Shown in pieces: positions 34,296 to 42,728 of a stretch of DNA of 64,000 bases (position 1 is the stretch's first letter; every line of letters starts with the position of its first letter). Origin of the DNA: Butyrivibrio sp. AE3004 (lineage in GTDB: Bacteria; Bacillota; Clostridia; Lachnospirales; Lachnospiraceae). The position numbers were made by a program, and so were the translations under genes. The notes under the pieces are model-generated. The model saw only the letters and a program-made list of their open reading frames with translations. It ran no database searches and was not told the DNA's origin. The DNA lies in contig NZ_JNLQ01000002.1 in assembly GCF_000703165.1 (NCBI RefSeq), forward strand, positions 2,914,001 to 2,978,000, in the 5' to 3' direction.

Positions 34296-35429
34296 TCACA
34301 GACCCAAATATCTTTTCAAAAATTTCATATCCGCATCGGTTATTACAATTCCGCAAATCCTGCAATCGATTTTTTTCAGAAGAGAAATAAGATGCTCTGT
34401 CATTGCGCCGTTGTGTTTTCCCATACTGACTGCAATTATTACTCCGTCAACGTGAGACAGTTTTTCAAAAGACTCATTATCATTTCCCGGAAGCGTCATG
34501 GTAATAAACTCCGGGACTTCGCTTTTTAGTCCATCACCCAGAACTTCACCTATTCTTGATTGTGCACTCTCAGCTTTTATTTTTCCGTTTTTGTCATCAA
34601 CACAAATAATAGCAGCCTTTGAAACACTTTTAAGCTTTTCTCTGAAAGCAAGAATCATTTCATTTCTGAAAAATGAAGGTTCTTCCTGTCCCTTGCCACT
34701 TAGTATCCCAAGTACAGGCAAGGCATATCTTCTTTGTACATCCTCGGGAACATATACGATATCATCCACAAGACTCACAAACAGAAGGGTAAGAACCGCC
34801 AAAACCAAACCTATAGCAGCGCCTAACGCTACTGCTACACCCATTCTGTCCGGTAAAAGCTCAAGTTTTGTATCACTTCTTCCCAAAAGCTTTATCGAAG
34901 TGAAGGCTTCATTCTTTTCTCCGTAAGCTACAAGTGCCTCATTTGCCGCATCTGCAATTGCACCGGAAAGCTCCCTGTCCGGATTTTTCACAGTAAAGAG
35001 CATAACTCTGACATCAGAAGGGATATCCGCATTAACCGAAGATATTACATCCTGTCTTGTCACATCTACATCTTCCCGATATCCTTCGTTTGCAAGATTC
35101 TCCATTATTCTGTCAAGAATATTGTCATCTGCCTTTATTGGAAGGTTTGTATCTTCGGCTTTTACAAGTATATTCCATGTATAAGCATTGTAGAAATCAA
35201 CCTCTGAACCTTTATTTTCATCATAAGCAAAATAAATATACAGTGTTGACTCCGTGACATAATTTCTTGCAGGCGCATATACCACATTTGCCATGAAATA
35301 AATGAGTCCTGCAATTACACCTCCTATAATTGCCGCAACTGGCAGTATCCACAGTTTTTTTAGCAAAACAAGATAAAATGCCCTTAGATTCAATATTTCA
35401 TTGTCATAGTTTTCTCGTTTTGATGCCAT
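34296..35429 (-). CDS. Wzz/CapA-like chain-length regulator with degenerate kinase domain
   Basis: A 377-residue polysaccharide co-polymerase. TM1 lies at about 29-50 and TM2 at about 196-218, enclosing an external Wzz domain (YVTESTLYIYF... to VRVMLFTVKNPDRE). After TM2 comes a cytoplasmic part of about 155 residues that starts like a BY-kinase linker (VYVPEDVQRRYALPVLGIL) and ends like its last strands (GVIIAVSMGKHNG, ICGIVITDAD). The Walker A glycine/lysine loop and the tyrosine-rich tail of active BY-kinases are absent. It therefore looks like a fused regulator that has lost phosphotransfer. No separate kinase or CpsB-type phosphatase is in the window. Confidence 0.82.
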   Translation of the reverse strand: MASKRENYDNEILNLRAFYLVLLKKLWILPVAAIIGGVIAGLIYFMANVVYAPARNYVTESTLYIYFAYDENKGSEVDFYNAYTWNILVKAEDTNLPIKADDNILDRIMENLANEGYREDVDVTRQDVISSVNADIPSDVRVMLFTVKNPDRELSGAIADAANEALVAYGEKNEAFTSIKLLGRSDTKLELLPDRMGVAVALGAAIGLVLAVLTLLFVSLVDDIVYVPEDVQRRYALPVLGILSGKGQEEPSFFRNEMILAFREKLKSVSKAAIICVDDKNGKIKAESAQSRIGEVLGDGLKSEVPEFITMTLPGNDNESFEKLSHVDGVIIAVSMGKHNGAMTEHLISLLKKIDCRICGIVITDADMKFLKRYLGL

Positions 35430-35439
35430 TTTGACCTCA

Positions 35440-36855
35440 TTATTTGTTGTCCGTATCCTTAAGAGCCGTTACCTGCGTGGCATCGACACCTTCCGTTGCA
35501 TCAGGTGTAAACAGAATCTTAAGAGTTAATAGCATAAGCTTGAAATCAAGCCATACAGAATAGTTTTCTATATAGGCCAGGTCCAGCTTCAGTTTATCAT
35601 ACGGTGTAGTATTGTACTTACCGTAAACCTGTGCATAGCCGGCAAGTCCCGCTTTAACCTTCATTCTAAATGCAAATTCAGGCATAGTCTCCATATACTG
35701 CTCAATAATCTCAGGACGCTCGGGTCTTGGTCCTATAAACGACATTTCTCCTTTGAGAATATTGAAAAGCTGTGGTAGTTCGTCTATTCTAAAGGCTCTT
35801 ATAATTTTACCGATAGGTGTTATTCTCGAGTCATTCTTTGTTGCAAGCCTTGCCACTCCGTCCTTTTCGGCATCAACCCTCATACTTCTGAACTTCATGA
35901 TCTTAAACTCTTTCTGGTTCAGAGTGCAGCGAATCTGCTTGTAAAGAACCGGACCTCCGTCATAAAGCTTAATGATTATGGCTGTAATTAGCATAACCGG
36001 CGATGAAAGTATGATCAGAATAAGTGCGCAGACGATATCTACAAGTCTCTTGATAGCACGCTGCTCGACTTTAAGATAATACTCTCGAAGGAGAAGAACA
36101 GGTGTGTCAAAAATATGAAGCTGCTCAGCTCCCTTAACAAGAACATCCGTAATCTTTGGCATAAGATACACTCTTATGGAATTTGAATACAAGAATTTCA
36201 AAAGCTTATTTCTATCCTTAGTGGGAATATCCCAGAGAACTACAGCGTCGTAGCGTTCAAGGCATTCTCTTTCGATAGCCATAAGTCCCTCTTTTATATT
36301 GAGACACTTAACAATGTTATATTTATCCTGTCTTGAATTGAACTTCCTTAAAATATCATCAACCGGGTATTCTCCGCTTATAAGAAGCATCTGCCTTGCC
36401 GGAAAAATCGATCTGTACATCCAATTCGTACAGACCGCCCACAAAAAGGATATTACCATCTGAATAGCCAGTATTTCTAGCATGGGATAAACCGGTACAA
36501 GCCAGTTTCTCATTAGTGATATTTGGAAATATGAGATAACATTTACCATGAACAGTGCAAAAATCTGTGACAGAAAAATATCCATTGATTTAAGATATCC
36601 TATTTTCAGTCCGCCGTAGGTATTTGAGAAAAAGAGCATAAGTACAAAATATATCGCAATTACCAGCAAATGTCCTCTGAAATACAGCTTAAGACCATTA
36701 CCAAACATATATCCGTCCGCACTTATTCTTTGTGCAGATACAATCGGATAATATACCTTAAACCAGAAAAAAGCATAAACTGCAGTCTGAATCAACAGTC
36801 CAATAAGTCCCAGACATAATACAAATACTCTTTTTATAGATTCAACCTGTTTCAT
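35440..36855 (-). CDS. Undecaprenyl-phosphate sugar phosphotransferase (WbaP/WcaJ type)
   Basis: A 471-residue initiating enzyme that puts the first sugar phosphate on the lipid carrier. Residues 1-150 have four to five helices and 150-255 form a CoA-binding-like domain. The C-terminal bacterial sugar transferase domain begins with a re-entrant helix (KRLVDIVCALILIILSSPVM) and carries GGPVLYKQIRC, FKIMKFRSM, RIDELPQLFNILKGEMSFIGPRPERPE and VKAGLAGYAQVYG. Length is standard. The first sugar (glucose-1-P, galactose-1-P or an amino sugar) cannot be read. It anchors the assembly operon. Confidence 0.93.
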   Translation of the reverse strand: MKQVESIKRVFVLCLGLIGLLIQTAVYAFFWFKVYYPIVSAQRISADGYMFGNGLKLYFRGHLLVIAIYFVLMLFFSNTYGGLKIGYLKSMDIFLSQIFALFMVNVISYFQISLMRNWLVPVYPMLEILAIQMVISFLWAVCTNWMYRSIFPARQMLLISGEYPVDDILRKFNSRQDKYNIVKCLNIKEGLMAIERECLERYDAVVLWDIPTKDRNKLLKFLYSNSIRVYLMPKITDVLVKGAEQLHIFDTPVLLLREYYLKVEQRAIKRLVDIVCALILIILSSPVMLITAIIIKLYDGGPVLYKQIRCTLNQKEFKIMKFRSMRVDAEKDGVARLATKNDSRITPIGKIIRAFRIDELPQLFNILKGEMSFIGPRPERPEIIEQYMETMPEFAFRMKVKAGLAGYAQVYGKYNTTPYDKLKLDLAYIENYSVWLDFKLMLLTLKILFTPDATEGVDATQVTALKDTDNK

Positions 36856-36865
36856 ACAATTACCC

Positions 36866-37639
36866 TTAAAGCCTTCTTGCAGTCGCTCTGTAAGCCCATC
36901 CTATAAAATAGAAAAGGCTTGCAACTACAGACAATCCGGCTATTTTTCTATAAAGTCCCCAAATTCTCTTAAGCGCAACCAATTTATTAGAAGAAAGTGA
37001 TTTGGCAGGCCTTCTGTATATTGCAAGAACTTCATCCAGTCCGTATGCTGTAATCCCGCCCTTAAGTATCGTCCACCAAGTTGCAGTATCTTCACTTTCT
37101 ATCTGTGGCATAAAAATCTTTTCCTTAGGAAGTTTTTCCGTATCTATCATAACCGTTGTCGTAAATATTACGGTTCTCGATAAGGCCTTTTTAAAATTCA
37201 GTGTATCCGGAACATGCACGATCTTCCCGGTAGGTTTTGCATTTTCATCCCCAAACTCATATGCAGTAAACGCAAACGCTGCATCTTTGCTCTTAATAAA
37301 ATCAATTTCTTTTTCAAGCTTATTCTCATACCAGATATCATCAGCATCAAGAAAAGCTATGTATCTTCCGGTGGCAGCTGCAATTCCTGCATTTCTTGCA
37401 AGAGCAGCCCCCCCATTTGTTGCTTTTTGTATAAGCTTTATTCTGTTATCGCCCGCACTGATTGCACTTCTTATCAAATCAGCACTGTTATCGGAAGAAG
37501 CGTCATCCACCAGTATGAGTTCAAAATTATCATAGGTCTGTCGTTGTACCATGCTGATGGTTTCCAAAATATAGTTTCCGGCATTATAAACCGGAACGAT
37601 AATGCTGACACGATTTCTCAGGCTGCGATCGTTTTCCAT
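36866..37639 (-). CDS. GT2 family glycosyltransferase
   Basis: A 257-residue GT-A enzyme with VSIIVPVYNAG, VDDASSDNSADLI, GGAALARNAGIAAATG and the DAD metal motif (AFLDADDIW). WWTILKGGITAYGLDEVLAIYRR is the family's acceptor-side signature. The start ATG at 37639 shares one base with the stop of the upstream GtrB-like gene (TGATG), so the pair is translationally coupled. The C-terminal 30 residues form an amphipathic or membrane-touching helix. Confidence 0.9.
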   Translation of the reverse strand: MENDRSLRNRVSIIVPVYNAGNYILETISMVQRQTYDNFELILVDDASSDNSADLIRSAISAGDNRIKLIQKATNGGAALARNAGIAAATGRYIAFLDADDIWYENKLEKEIDFIKSKDAAFAFTAYEFGDENAKPTGKIVHVPDTLNFKKALSRTVIFTTTVMIDTEKLPKEKIFMPQIESEDTATWWTILKGGITAYGLDEVLAIYRRPAKSLSSNKLVALKRIWGLYRKIAGLSVVASLFYFIGWAYRATARRL

Positions 37640-38571
37640 CAAATTTCTTCCTTAACAATATAAATAGGTCTTTTCTTGACCTCAAGATAGGTCTTGCTCA
37701 GATATTGTCCGACAATTCCGAGGCAGAAAAGCTGAACACCGCTAACAAGCGATATAATACATACAAGAGATGGCCATCCGCTGGTAGGATCTCCAAATGC
37801 TATTTTTCTGATGATCGTGACAATTATAAGCACAATTGCCAAAAAGCAGAACACCACACCAAGTATGGATGAAAAAGCCAGTGGCACTGTTGAAAACGCT
37901 ATAATGCCATCAATAGCATATAAAAACAGTTTCCAGAAAGACCATTTTGTCTCACCTTTTTTACGCTCGATATTTTCAAACTCAAGCCATTTTGTGGAAA
38001 AGCCTACCCATCCGAATATCCCCTTTGAAAAGCGGTTATACTCCTCCATAGACAAAATCGCATCCACGAATTGTCTTGTCATCAATCTGTAGTCTCTTGC
38101 TCCATCCACTATCTCTGTCTTGGACATTCTATTGATCAGACTATAAAATCTTCTGGCAAAGAAGGATCTGATTGGTGGTTCACCTTTTCTTGTAACCCTT
38201 CTGGTAGCAACAGAATCATACCCGTCATTTACAATATATCCATACATTTCCGGAAGCATTGCCGGCGGGTCCTGAAGATCACAGTCAAGCATTACCACAT
38301 AATCCCCTTTGGACTTTTGCAGCCCGGCATATATAGCCGCTTCCTTCCCGAAATTTCTTGAAAAATTGATAAGATGAACTCTCTCATCTGTCTCATGAAG
38401 TTTTTTCACTTCCGAAACAGTTCCATCCTTAGATCCATCGCTTACATATATGATTTCAAAATCAACATCATGTTCCTTAAAAAACCTTTCGGTTTTCATA
38501 AGTTCGTCATAGAAATCCTTTATGTTCTCCTCTTCATTGTAACAGGGAACAATAATACTAATAAGTTCCAT
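37639..38571 (-). CDS. GtrB/DPM1-type polyprenyl-phosphate glycosyltransferase
   Basis: A 310-residue enzyme with ISIIVPCYNEEENI, VSDGSKDGT, RNFGKEAAIYAGL, VMLDCDLQDPP and GETKWSFWKL, followed by two C-terminal helices (about 230-290) and a basic tail, the full GtrB architecture. It loads one sugar onto undecaprenyl phosphate for later use outside the membrane. Its natural partners (GtrA, GT-C) are present further left and at 25790 and 39585. It starts 2 bases after the fcl stop. Confidence 0.92.
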   Translation of the reverse strand: MELISIIVPCYNEEENIKDFYDELMKTERFFKEHDVDFEIIYVSDGSKDGTVSEVKKLHETDERVHLINFSRNFGKEAAIYAGLQKSKGDYVVMLDCDLQDPPAMLPEMYGYIVNDGYDSVATRRVTRKGEPPIRSFFARRFYSLINRMSKTEIVDGARDYRLMTRQFVDAILSMEEYNRFSKGIFGWVGFSTKWLEFENIERKKGETKWSFWKLFLYAIDGIIAFSTVPLAFSSILGVVFCFLAIVLIIVTIIRKIAFGDPTSGWPSLVCIISLVSGVQLFCLGIVGQYLSKTYLEVKKRPIYIVKEEI

Positions 38572-38573
38572 CT

Positions 38574-39515
38574 TTATCTCTCCGCTCTCATAGGATTATT
38601 CAGAAAATCTTCATAAGCAAGTCTTATTCCGTCTTCGAGCTCAGTCTTATAGGTCCATCCAAGTCCTGCCGCCTTTGATACATCAAGTAATTTTCTGGGT
38701 GTTCCGTTTGGCTTTGTAGCATCCCATTCAATCTCGCCTTCATAGCCAACCACTCTGGCAATAGTCTCTGCAAGCTCTTTGATTGTCAGTTCTTTGCCTG
38801 TTCCGGCATTAACTGTCTCATCACCGCTGTAGTTATTCATCAAAAATACGCAGAGATTTGCAAGGTCATCAACATACAAAAACTCACGAAGTGGAGAACC
38901 GTCTCCCCAGCATGTTACCTTTTTAAGTCCGGCTTCCTTTGCTTCATGGAATCTTCTGAGCATCGCAGGAAGTACATGAGAATGTGTCGGATGATAATTA
39001 TCGTTAGGCCCATAAAGGTTTGTAGGCATTACTGAAATATAGTCCGTTCCGTACTGTTTATTTAAAAATTCGCAATACTTCAGTCCTGAAATCTTTGCAA
39101 GCGCATAAGCTTCATTCGTCTTTTCCAATTCACTTGTAAGAAGGCAGTTCTCCTTCATGGGCTGAGGTGCCATTCTGGGATATATACATGATGACCCCAA
39201 AAATTCAAGCTTCTTGCATCCGTTCTTCCATGCTGAATGAATAACGTTCATCTCAAGAATCATGTTTTCGTACATAAAATCCGCAAGCGCACTCTGATTA
39301 GCCTCTATTCCGCCAACCTTTGCAGCAGCGAGAAATACATATTCCGGCTTTTCCTTTGCAAAAAACTCTTCAACCGCATCCTGCCTTGTAAGGTCAAGCT
39401 CTTTATGGGTTCTGGTAATAATATTTGTGTAACCCTGTTTTTCAAGTTCTCTTACAATTGCAGAGCCAACCATTCCTCTGTGGCCTGCAACGTATATTTT
39501 AGCGTTCTTCTCCAT
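38574..39515 (-). CDS. fcl: GDP-L-fucose synthase
   Basis: A 313-residue epimerase/reductase: IYVAGHRGMVGSAI is the NADPH-binding motif, ELDLTRQDAVEEFF and FLAAAKVGGIEAN follow, and GSSCIYP with YALAKISGLKYCE gives the Ser/Tyr/Lys active set. TNLYGPNDNYHPTHSHVLPA is diagnostic of GDP-fucose synthase. It converts the 4-keto-6-deoxymannose intermediate to GDP-L-fucose. The preceding enzyme gene gmd is not in this window. A promoter-like pair lies in the 69-base gap upstream. Confidence 0.95.
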   Translation of the reverse strand: MEKNAKIYVAGHRGMVGSAIVRELEKQGYTNIITRTHKELDLTRQDAVEEFFAKEKPEYVFLAAAKVGGIEANQSALADFMYENMILEMNVIHSAWKNGCKKLEFLGSSCIYPRMAPQPMKENCLLTSELEKTNEAYALAKISGLKYCEFLNKQYGTDYISVMPTNLYGPNDNYHPTHSHVLPAMLRRFHEAKEAGLKKVTCWGDGSPLREFLYVDDLANLCVFLMNNYSGDETVNAGTGKELTIKELAETIARVVGYEGEIEWDATKPNGTPRKLLDVSKAAGLGWTYKTELEDGIRLAYEDFLNNPMRAER

Positions 39516-39553
39516 TACGTTATATCTCCAATCAAATCAAACTACGAGTCTTA

Positions 39554-39582
39554 ATTGTACTCCATTTTGCCGTTTTTTTAAA
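39554..39582 (-). promoter_or_regulatory. Candidate promoter for fcl and downstream glycan genes
   Basis: On the minus strand TTTAAA (39577-39582) and TACAAT (39554-39559) are separated by 17 bases, in the 69-base gap before fcl. The -10 is good and the -35 only partial. No terminator separates this gap from the gene upstream. Confidence 0.35.
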
Positions 39583-39584
39583 GT

Positions 39585-41381
39585 TTACGGGGTATAAGGC
39601 AAAAAACCGTCCGAAATACTGTCCCCTGCCATATTGACAGTATCGACATTTGGAACTGCAGGAAAAGGATCATACCCTGTTCTGTCTCCTTCCATAGGAT
39701 AGTAAAACATCTGTCCTCCGATATTTTTCTCATTAAGAGCATATTTATTATATTCCTGCTGGACCAAAAGATACCCCGGTCTGAATCTCGGTATATCATC
39801 CTTAACAAGTACCACGAGCTTAAAAAGCATAAATGCAGCAAACATTACTGCCATAGCTCTGTAAATATGTACTTTTTGCCCTTCTAAAGCCTTATTGTCC
39901 AGGATAATAAAAAATCTTCCCACAAGCATCGTGGCGGGAAGCCACAGATATACACCGCCATATCTTACAAGCGGGGCGGTAAGAATAAAATACGCAAGCG
40001 CTACATATGCTATCCCTTCTATAAAGGCAAAATCAAAAGGAGATACTGTACTTCTATTGCTAAGTTGAAACACTTTATTCTCCTTTGATCCGCTCACGGC
40101 ACTTTCCTTTTTCTTTTCAGAAATGTCTTTCACAGCATAATATATCGCACAGCCTGCAAAAACCGGCAAACAAATAGCATCAAGAAGGAGCATCATCTTG
40201 TTAAATACCGATAACCCCTTTACCCATAGCGGAAACCATTTTACAAAAGGCTCGGAATACATCGCAGCATCTGTAAATCCTCTTCCGTACGCAGTTATCT
40301 CATGGGCATCACTGATTGCTGTCTCATAAGGTATCTTCCACGCAACACTAAAAAGATCAATCTGAGGAAACGGATAAACAAGCCATCCGGTAAGTATCAC
40401 ATTTCTTGCAAAATAAGGTGCCGAAATAAGCAAACAGAATAGTACGCATAGCAATACAGGCTTTATTCCTTCTTTGCCTCGTTTTTTCAGTACCCTGACA
40501 ATAGGGCAGAGCGCAAGAAGCATCATCGGTGCCGCTGACAGTTTAATTGTAGTTACATATACCGAACAAATCGCAAGCAGCGCATGCGGCAGAAAAGCTC
40601 TCTCGTGGACCGCATACAGATCAAGCCAGTGTATAACAATATAAAACACCATTGTGGCCATAAAATAGTCCGATGCAGGTGAAACCATCTCATCAAATAT
40701 TGTAAAAAGATAATAGATTGCTATCAGCCTTACAAAATCAGAAAGAACCGGACGCTGTCTTCTTGCGATATGTTTTAAATCAGCACACTGCCATGCCAGT
40801 AAAAGTGCAAAGTATCCGGCCATGGTATGGACAGGTCTGCCTGTAAAAAAGCCGCTGTAAAGAGCTGAGAGTGCAAACGAAGCACTGTTATATCCAAGTC
40901 TGACATGAATATTCCCAAGTCCCTTTATAACTCCGTATTCCTGAATCCATCTTATGGCCTGAGCATGATACAGATCCGTGTCATAGTGCATAAGCCCGTG
41001 CGAAGTTCCGTATGCCATCAGGATAAAAATCGCAGAATACAAAAGCAGGCTCCTGGTATTCATTATCTTGAAAATACAATGGATTATTCTGTCATTAATG
41101 TGCTCGCTGTATACATAATATAAAACAAAGCTGATAATGACTAAAATCACATTGGCTGCAAGAGCTACGCTTGTCACCAGGCTGATAATCTCTGCATAAA
41201 CCGTTACCACCACAATACCGGCAATAAGATAGCTCTCATTGTATCTGTATGTATACTCCGTTTTCTTTTTACTCTTTTCAGTATACATACAGCCGATTTT
41301 TGAAATACCTTCAAGCGTTGCAAAACCGATTATATATGTAGTTATAAGTACATAAATCCAATTTGCGATTACGGAAAGCAT
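39585..41381 (-). CDS. Polytopic membrane protein (LIC_10190/DUF8201-like), GT-C-like
   Basis: A 598-residue protein with 12-13 hydrophobic helices and a short external C-terminus. The loop HYDTDLYHAQAIRWIQEYGVI and GLGNIHVRLGYNSASF resembles the LIC_10190 family of cell-envelope membrane proteins, which are regarded as GT-C-like and lie in surface-glycan loci. The acidic DTDLYH loop could be the catalytic site. It sits between rfbD and fcl. A role in adding a lipid-carried sugar outside the membrane is inferred. Confidence 0.7.
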   Translation of the reverse strand: MLSVIANWIYVLITTYIIGFATLEGISKIGCMYTEKSKKKTEYTYRYNESYLIAGIVVVTVYAEIISLVTSVALAANVILVIISFVLYYVYSEHINDRIIHCIFKIMNTRSLLLYSAIFILMAYGTSHGLMHYDTDLYHAQAIRWIQEYGVIKGLGNIHVRLGYNSASFALSALYSGFFTGRPVHTMAGYFALLLAWQCADLKHIARRQRPVLSDFVRLIAIYYLFTIFDEMVSPASDYFMATMVFYIVIHWLDLYAVHERAFLPHALLAICSVYVTTIKLSAAPMMLLALCPIVRVLKKRGKEGIKPVLLCVLFCLLISAPYFARNVILTGWLVYPFPQIDLFSVAWKIPYETAISDAHEITAYGRGFTDAAMYSEPFVKWFPLWVKGLSVFNKMMLLLDAICLPVFAGCAIYYAVKDISEKKKESAVSGSKENKVFQLSNRSTVSPFDFAFIEGIAYVALAYFILTAPLVRYGGVYLWLPATMLVGRFFIILDNKALEGQKVHIYRAMAVMFAAFMLFKLVVLVKDDIPRFRPGYLLVQQEYNKYALNEKNIGGQMFYYPMEGDRTGYDPFPAVPNVDTVNMAGDSISDGFLPYTP

Positions 41382-41394
41382 ATTCTATTATTCC

Positions 41395-42273
41395 TTAGCC
41401 AAGAAGTTCCTTTAAATATCTCTCAATTGCTTCATGCCAGTCTGCAAACATAAAATTCGAAGTAAGTTTAAACATATAATTTTCAAGAATAGAGTAAGCC
41501 GGTCTCGGAGCAGCCTGAGGATTCTTAGCTGCATACTCCTTACTTGTAACATGATTTACCTTCGTATTCTTTCCTGCTATTTTAAAGATTTCTTCTGTAA
41601 ATGCTGCCCAGTTTGTATCACCCTCACAGGTTCCGTGGAACAGACCATAGTTTTCTGTTTCAAGAAGATAGTGGATTGCCCTTGCAAGCTCATATGTACT
41701 TGTAGGTGTTCCAAGCTGGTCACAGACAACACTTACTTCCTCATATTTTTCAGAAAGGCCAAGCATTGTCTTTACAAAGTTTTTGCCATCTCCATAGAGC
41801 CATGCTGTACGGATTGTAAAATAATTTTTGGCAAATTTCTCAACAAACTGTTCACCCGCAAGCTTTGTAATACCATATTTACTTACAGGACCTGTCTTAT
41901 CGAATTCTGTATAGGGTCTTTTACCATCTCCGGCAAAAACATAGTCTGTTGAAATGTGTACAAGTTTAGCGTCTGTTTCTGTTGCAGCTATAGAAAGATT
42001 TCTTGGACCGATAGCATTTATCTTATATGCAAGATCAACATCACTTTCCTGAGCATCAACTGCGGTATATGCTGCACAGTTTATTATTGCATAAGGCTTA
42101 ACTTCTCTTGCCAGCTTAGTCACAGCATCCACATTGGTAATATCAAGCGGAGTAATTCCCTCTCCTTCAAAAACATCTGTGTTAACAAGCTCGTATTCAC
42201 CTGTTTTATTAAGTTCTAAATTTACCGCTCTTCCAAGCTGTCCGTTACATCCTGTAACTATAATCTTTTTCAT
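41395..42273 (-). CDS. rfbD: dTDP-4-dehydrorhamnose reductase
   Basis: A 292-residue RmlD-type reductase: IIVTGCNGQLGRAVN is the NAD(P)H loop, PLDITNVDAV and INCAAYTAVDAQESD are family signatures, HISTDYVFAGD carries the active threonine/aspartate area, and YGITKLAGEQ carries Tyr and Lys. DQLGTPTSTYELARAI follows. It makes dTDP-L-rhamnose from the 4-keto sugar. rfbA, rfbB and rfbC are outside the window. It is the first gene of the glycan island after the housekeeping block. Confidence 0.95.
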   Translation of the reverse strand: MKKIIVTGCNGQLGRAVNLELNKTGEYELVNTDVFEGEGITPLDITNVDAVTKLAREVKPYAIINCAAYTAVDAQESDVDLAYKINAIGPRNLSIAATETDAKLVHISTDYVFAGDGKRPYTEFDKTGPVSKYGITKLAGEQFVEKFAKNYFTIRTAWLYGDGKNFVKTMLGLSEKYEEVSVVCDQLGTPTSTYELARAIHYLLETENYGLFHGTCEGDTNWAAFTEEIFKIAGKNTKVNHVTSKEYAAKNPQAAPRPAYSILENYMFKLTSNFMFADWHEAIERYLKELLG

Positions 42274-42315
42274 TTTTTTATCCTTTCCATTTCAAAAAAC
42301 TCTTATAACGAGCAT

Positions 42316-42339
42316 ACGGACGACATAAATGCCGTCCGT
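42316..42339 (-). terminator. GC-rich hairpin after the HPr gene, possible terminator
   Basis: ACGGACG (42316-42322) pairs perfectly with CGTCCGT (42333-42339). It stands in the 78-base gap between the HPr stop and rfbD. The following minus-strand T-run (TTTTTT near 42294) is about 16 bases away, so it is not a textbook terminator; it marks the border of the housekeeping and glycan blocks. Confidence 0.4.
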
Positions 42340-42351
42340 CATTTTCAATAG

Positions 42352-42615
42352 TTATTCTCCAAGGCCCCCCTCTATAGCTGCTATCAAAGCATCCATAGCT
42401 TCTTTTTCATCGGGACCTTCGCATTTAAACTCAAGCTCATCTCCGCATTTAATGCAGGCACCAAGAACACTAAGCACGCTCTTGGCATTAGCTGAATTTT
42501 CACCATACATAAAAGTGATATGTGATTTATAATTCATCGCGACCTTACATAAATTCCCTGCGGGTCTAAGGTGCAGCCCTGTAGGGTTCTTGATTGTCAC
42601 CTTTTGTGTAATCAT
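42352..42615 (-). CDS. ptsH: HPr phosphocarrier protein
   Basis: An 87-residue HPr from ATG 42615. The earlier in-frame ATG at 42630 is discarded because the GAGGA ribosome site lies between the two. With this start the phosphorylated histidine is exactly His15 (GLHLRPAG) and the regulatory serine exactly Ser46 (NAKSVLSVLG), the standard HPr numbering. HPr passes phosphate from enzyme I to sugar-specific PTS proteins, and in Firmicutes the Ser46 form controls carbon catabolite repression. No other PTS gene is nearby. It follows glmM and is preceded by a 39-bp repeated element. Confidence 0.92.
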   Translation of the reverse strand: MITQKVTIKNPTGLHLRPAGNLCKVAMNYKSHITFMYGENSANAKSVLSVLGACIKCGDELEFKCEGPDEKEAMDALIAAIEGGLGE

Positions 42616-42638
42616 ATTTACTTTCCTCATCTAAAACG

Positions 42639-42677
42639 CATGTTTTTATCTGACTCATGCCGGTCTATTGCCGGTAC
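42639..42677 (-). repeat. 39-bp pre-gene repeat, copy upstream of HPr
   Basis: Bases 42639-42658 are identical (20 of 20) to 63852-63871, and over 39 bases 34 match. Both copies lie 20-40 bases before a minus-strand gene start, in the same orientation. The far end contains a CCGG-x7-CCGG mini-hairpin. It could be a dispersed intergenic repeat or a regulator site. Confidence 0.6.
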
Positions 42678-42728
42678 CGTTCCTCAATCACGCTTCGCAT
42701 TTTTTGATGGTAACAGTGTTTTGATTTC

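Noticed and set aside
38574..39515. Complete GDP-fucose pathway
   Set aside because: Only fcl is present; no gmd or mannose activation genes occur in the window.
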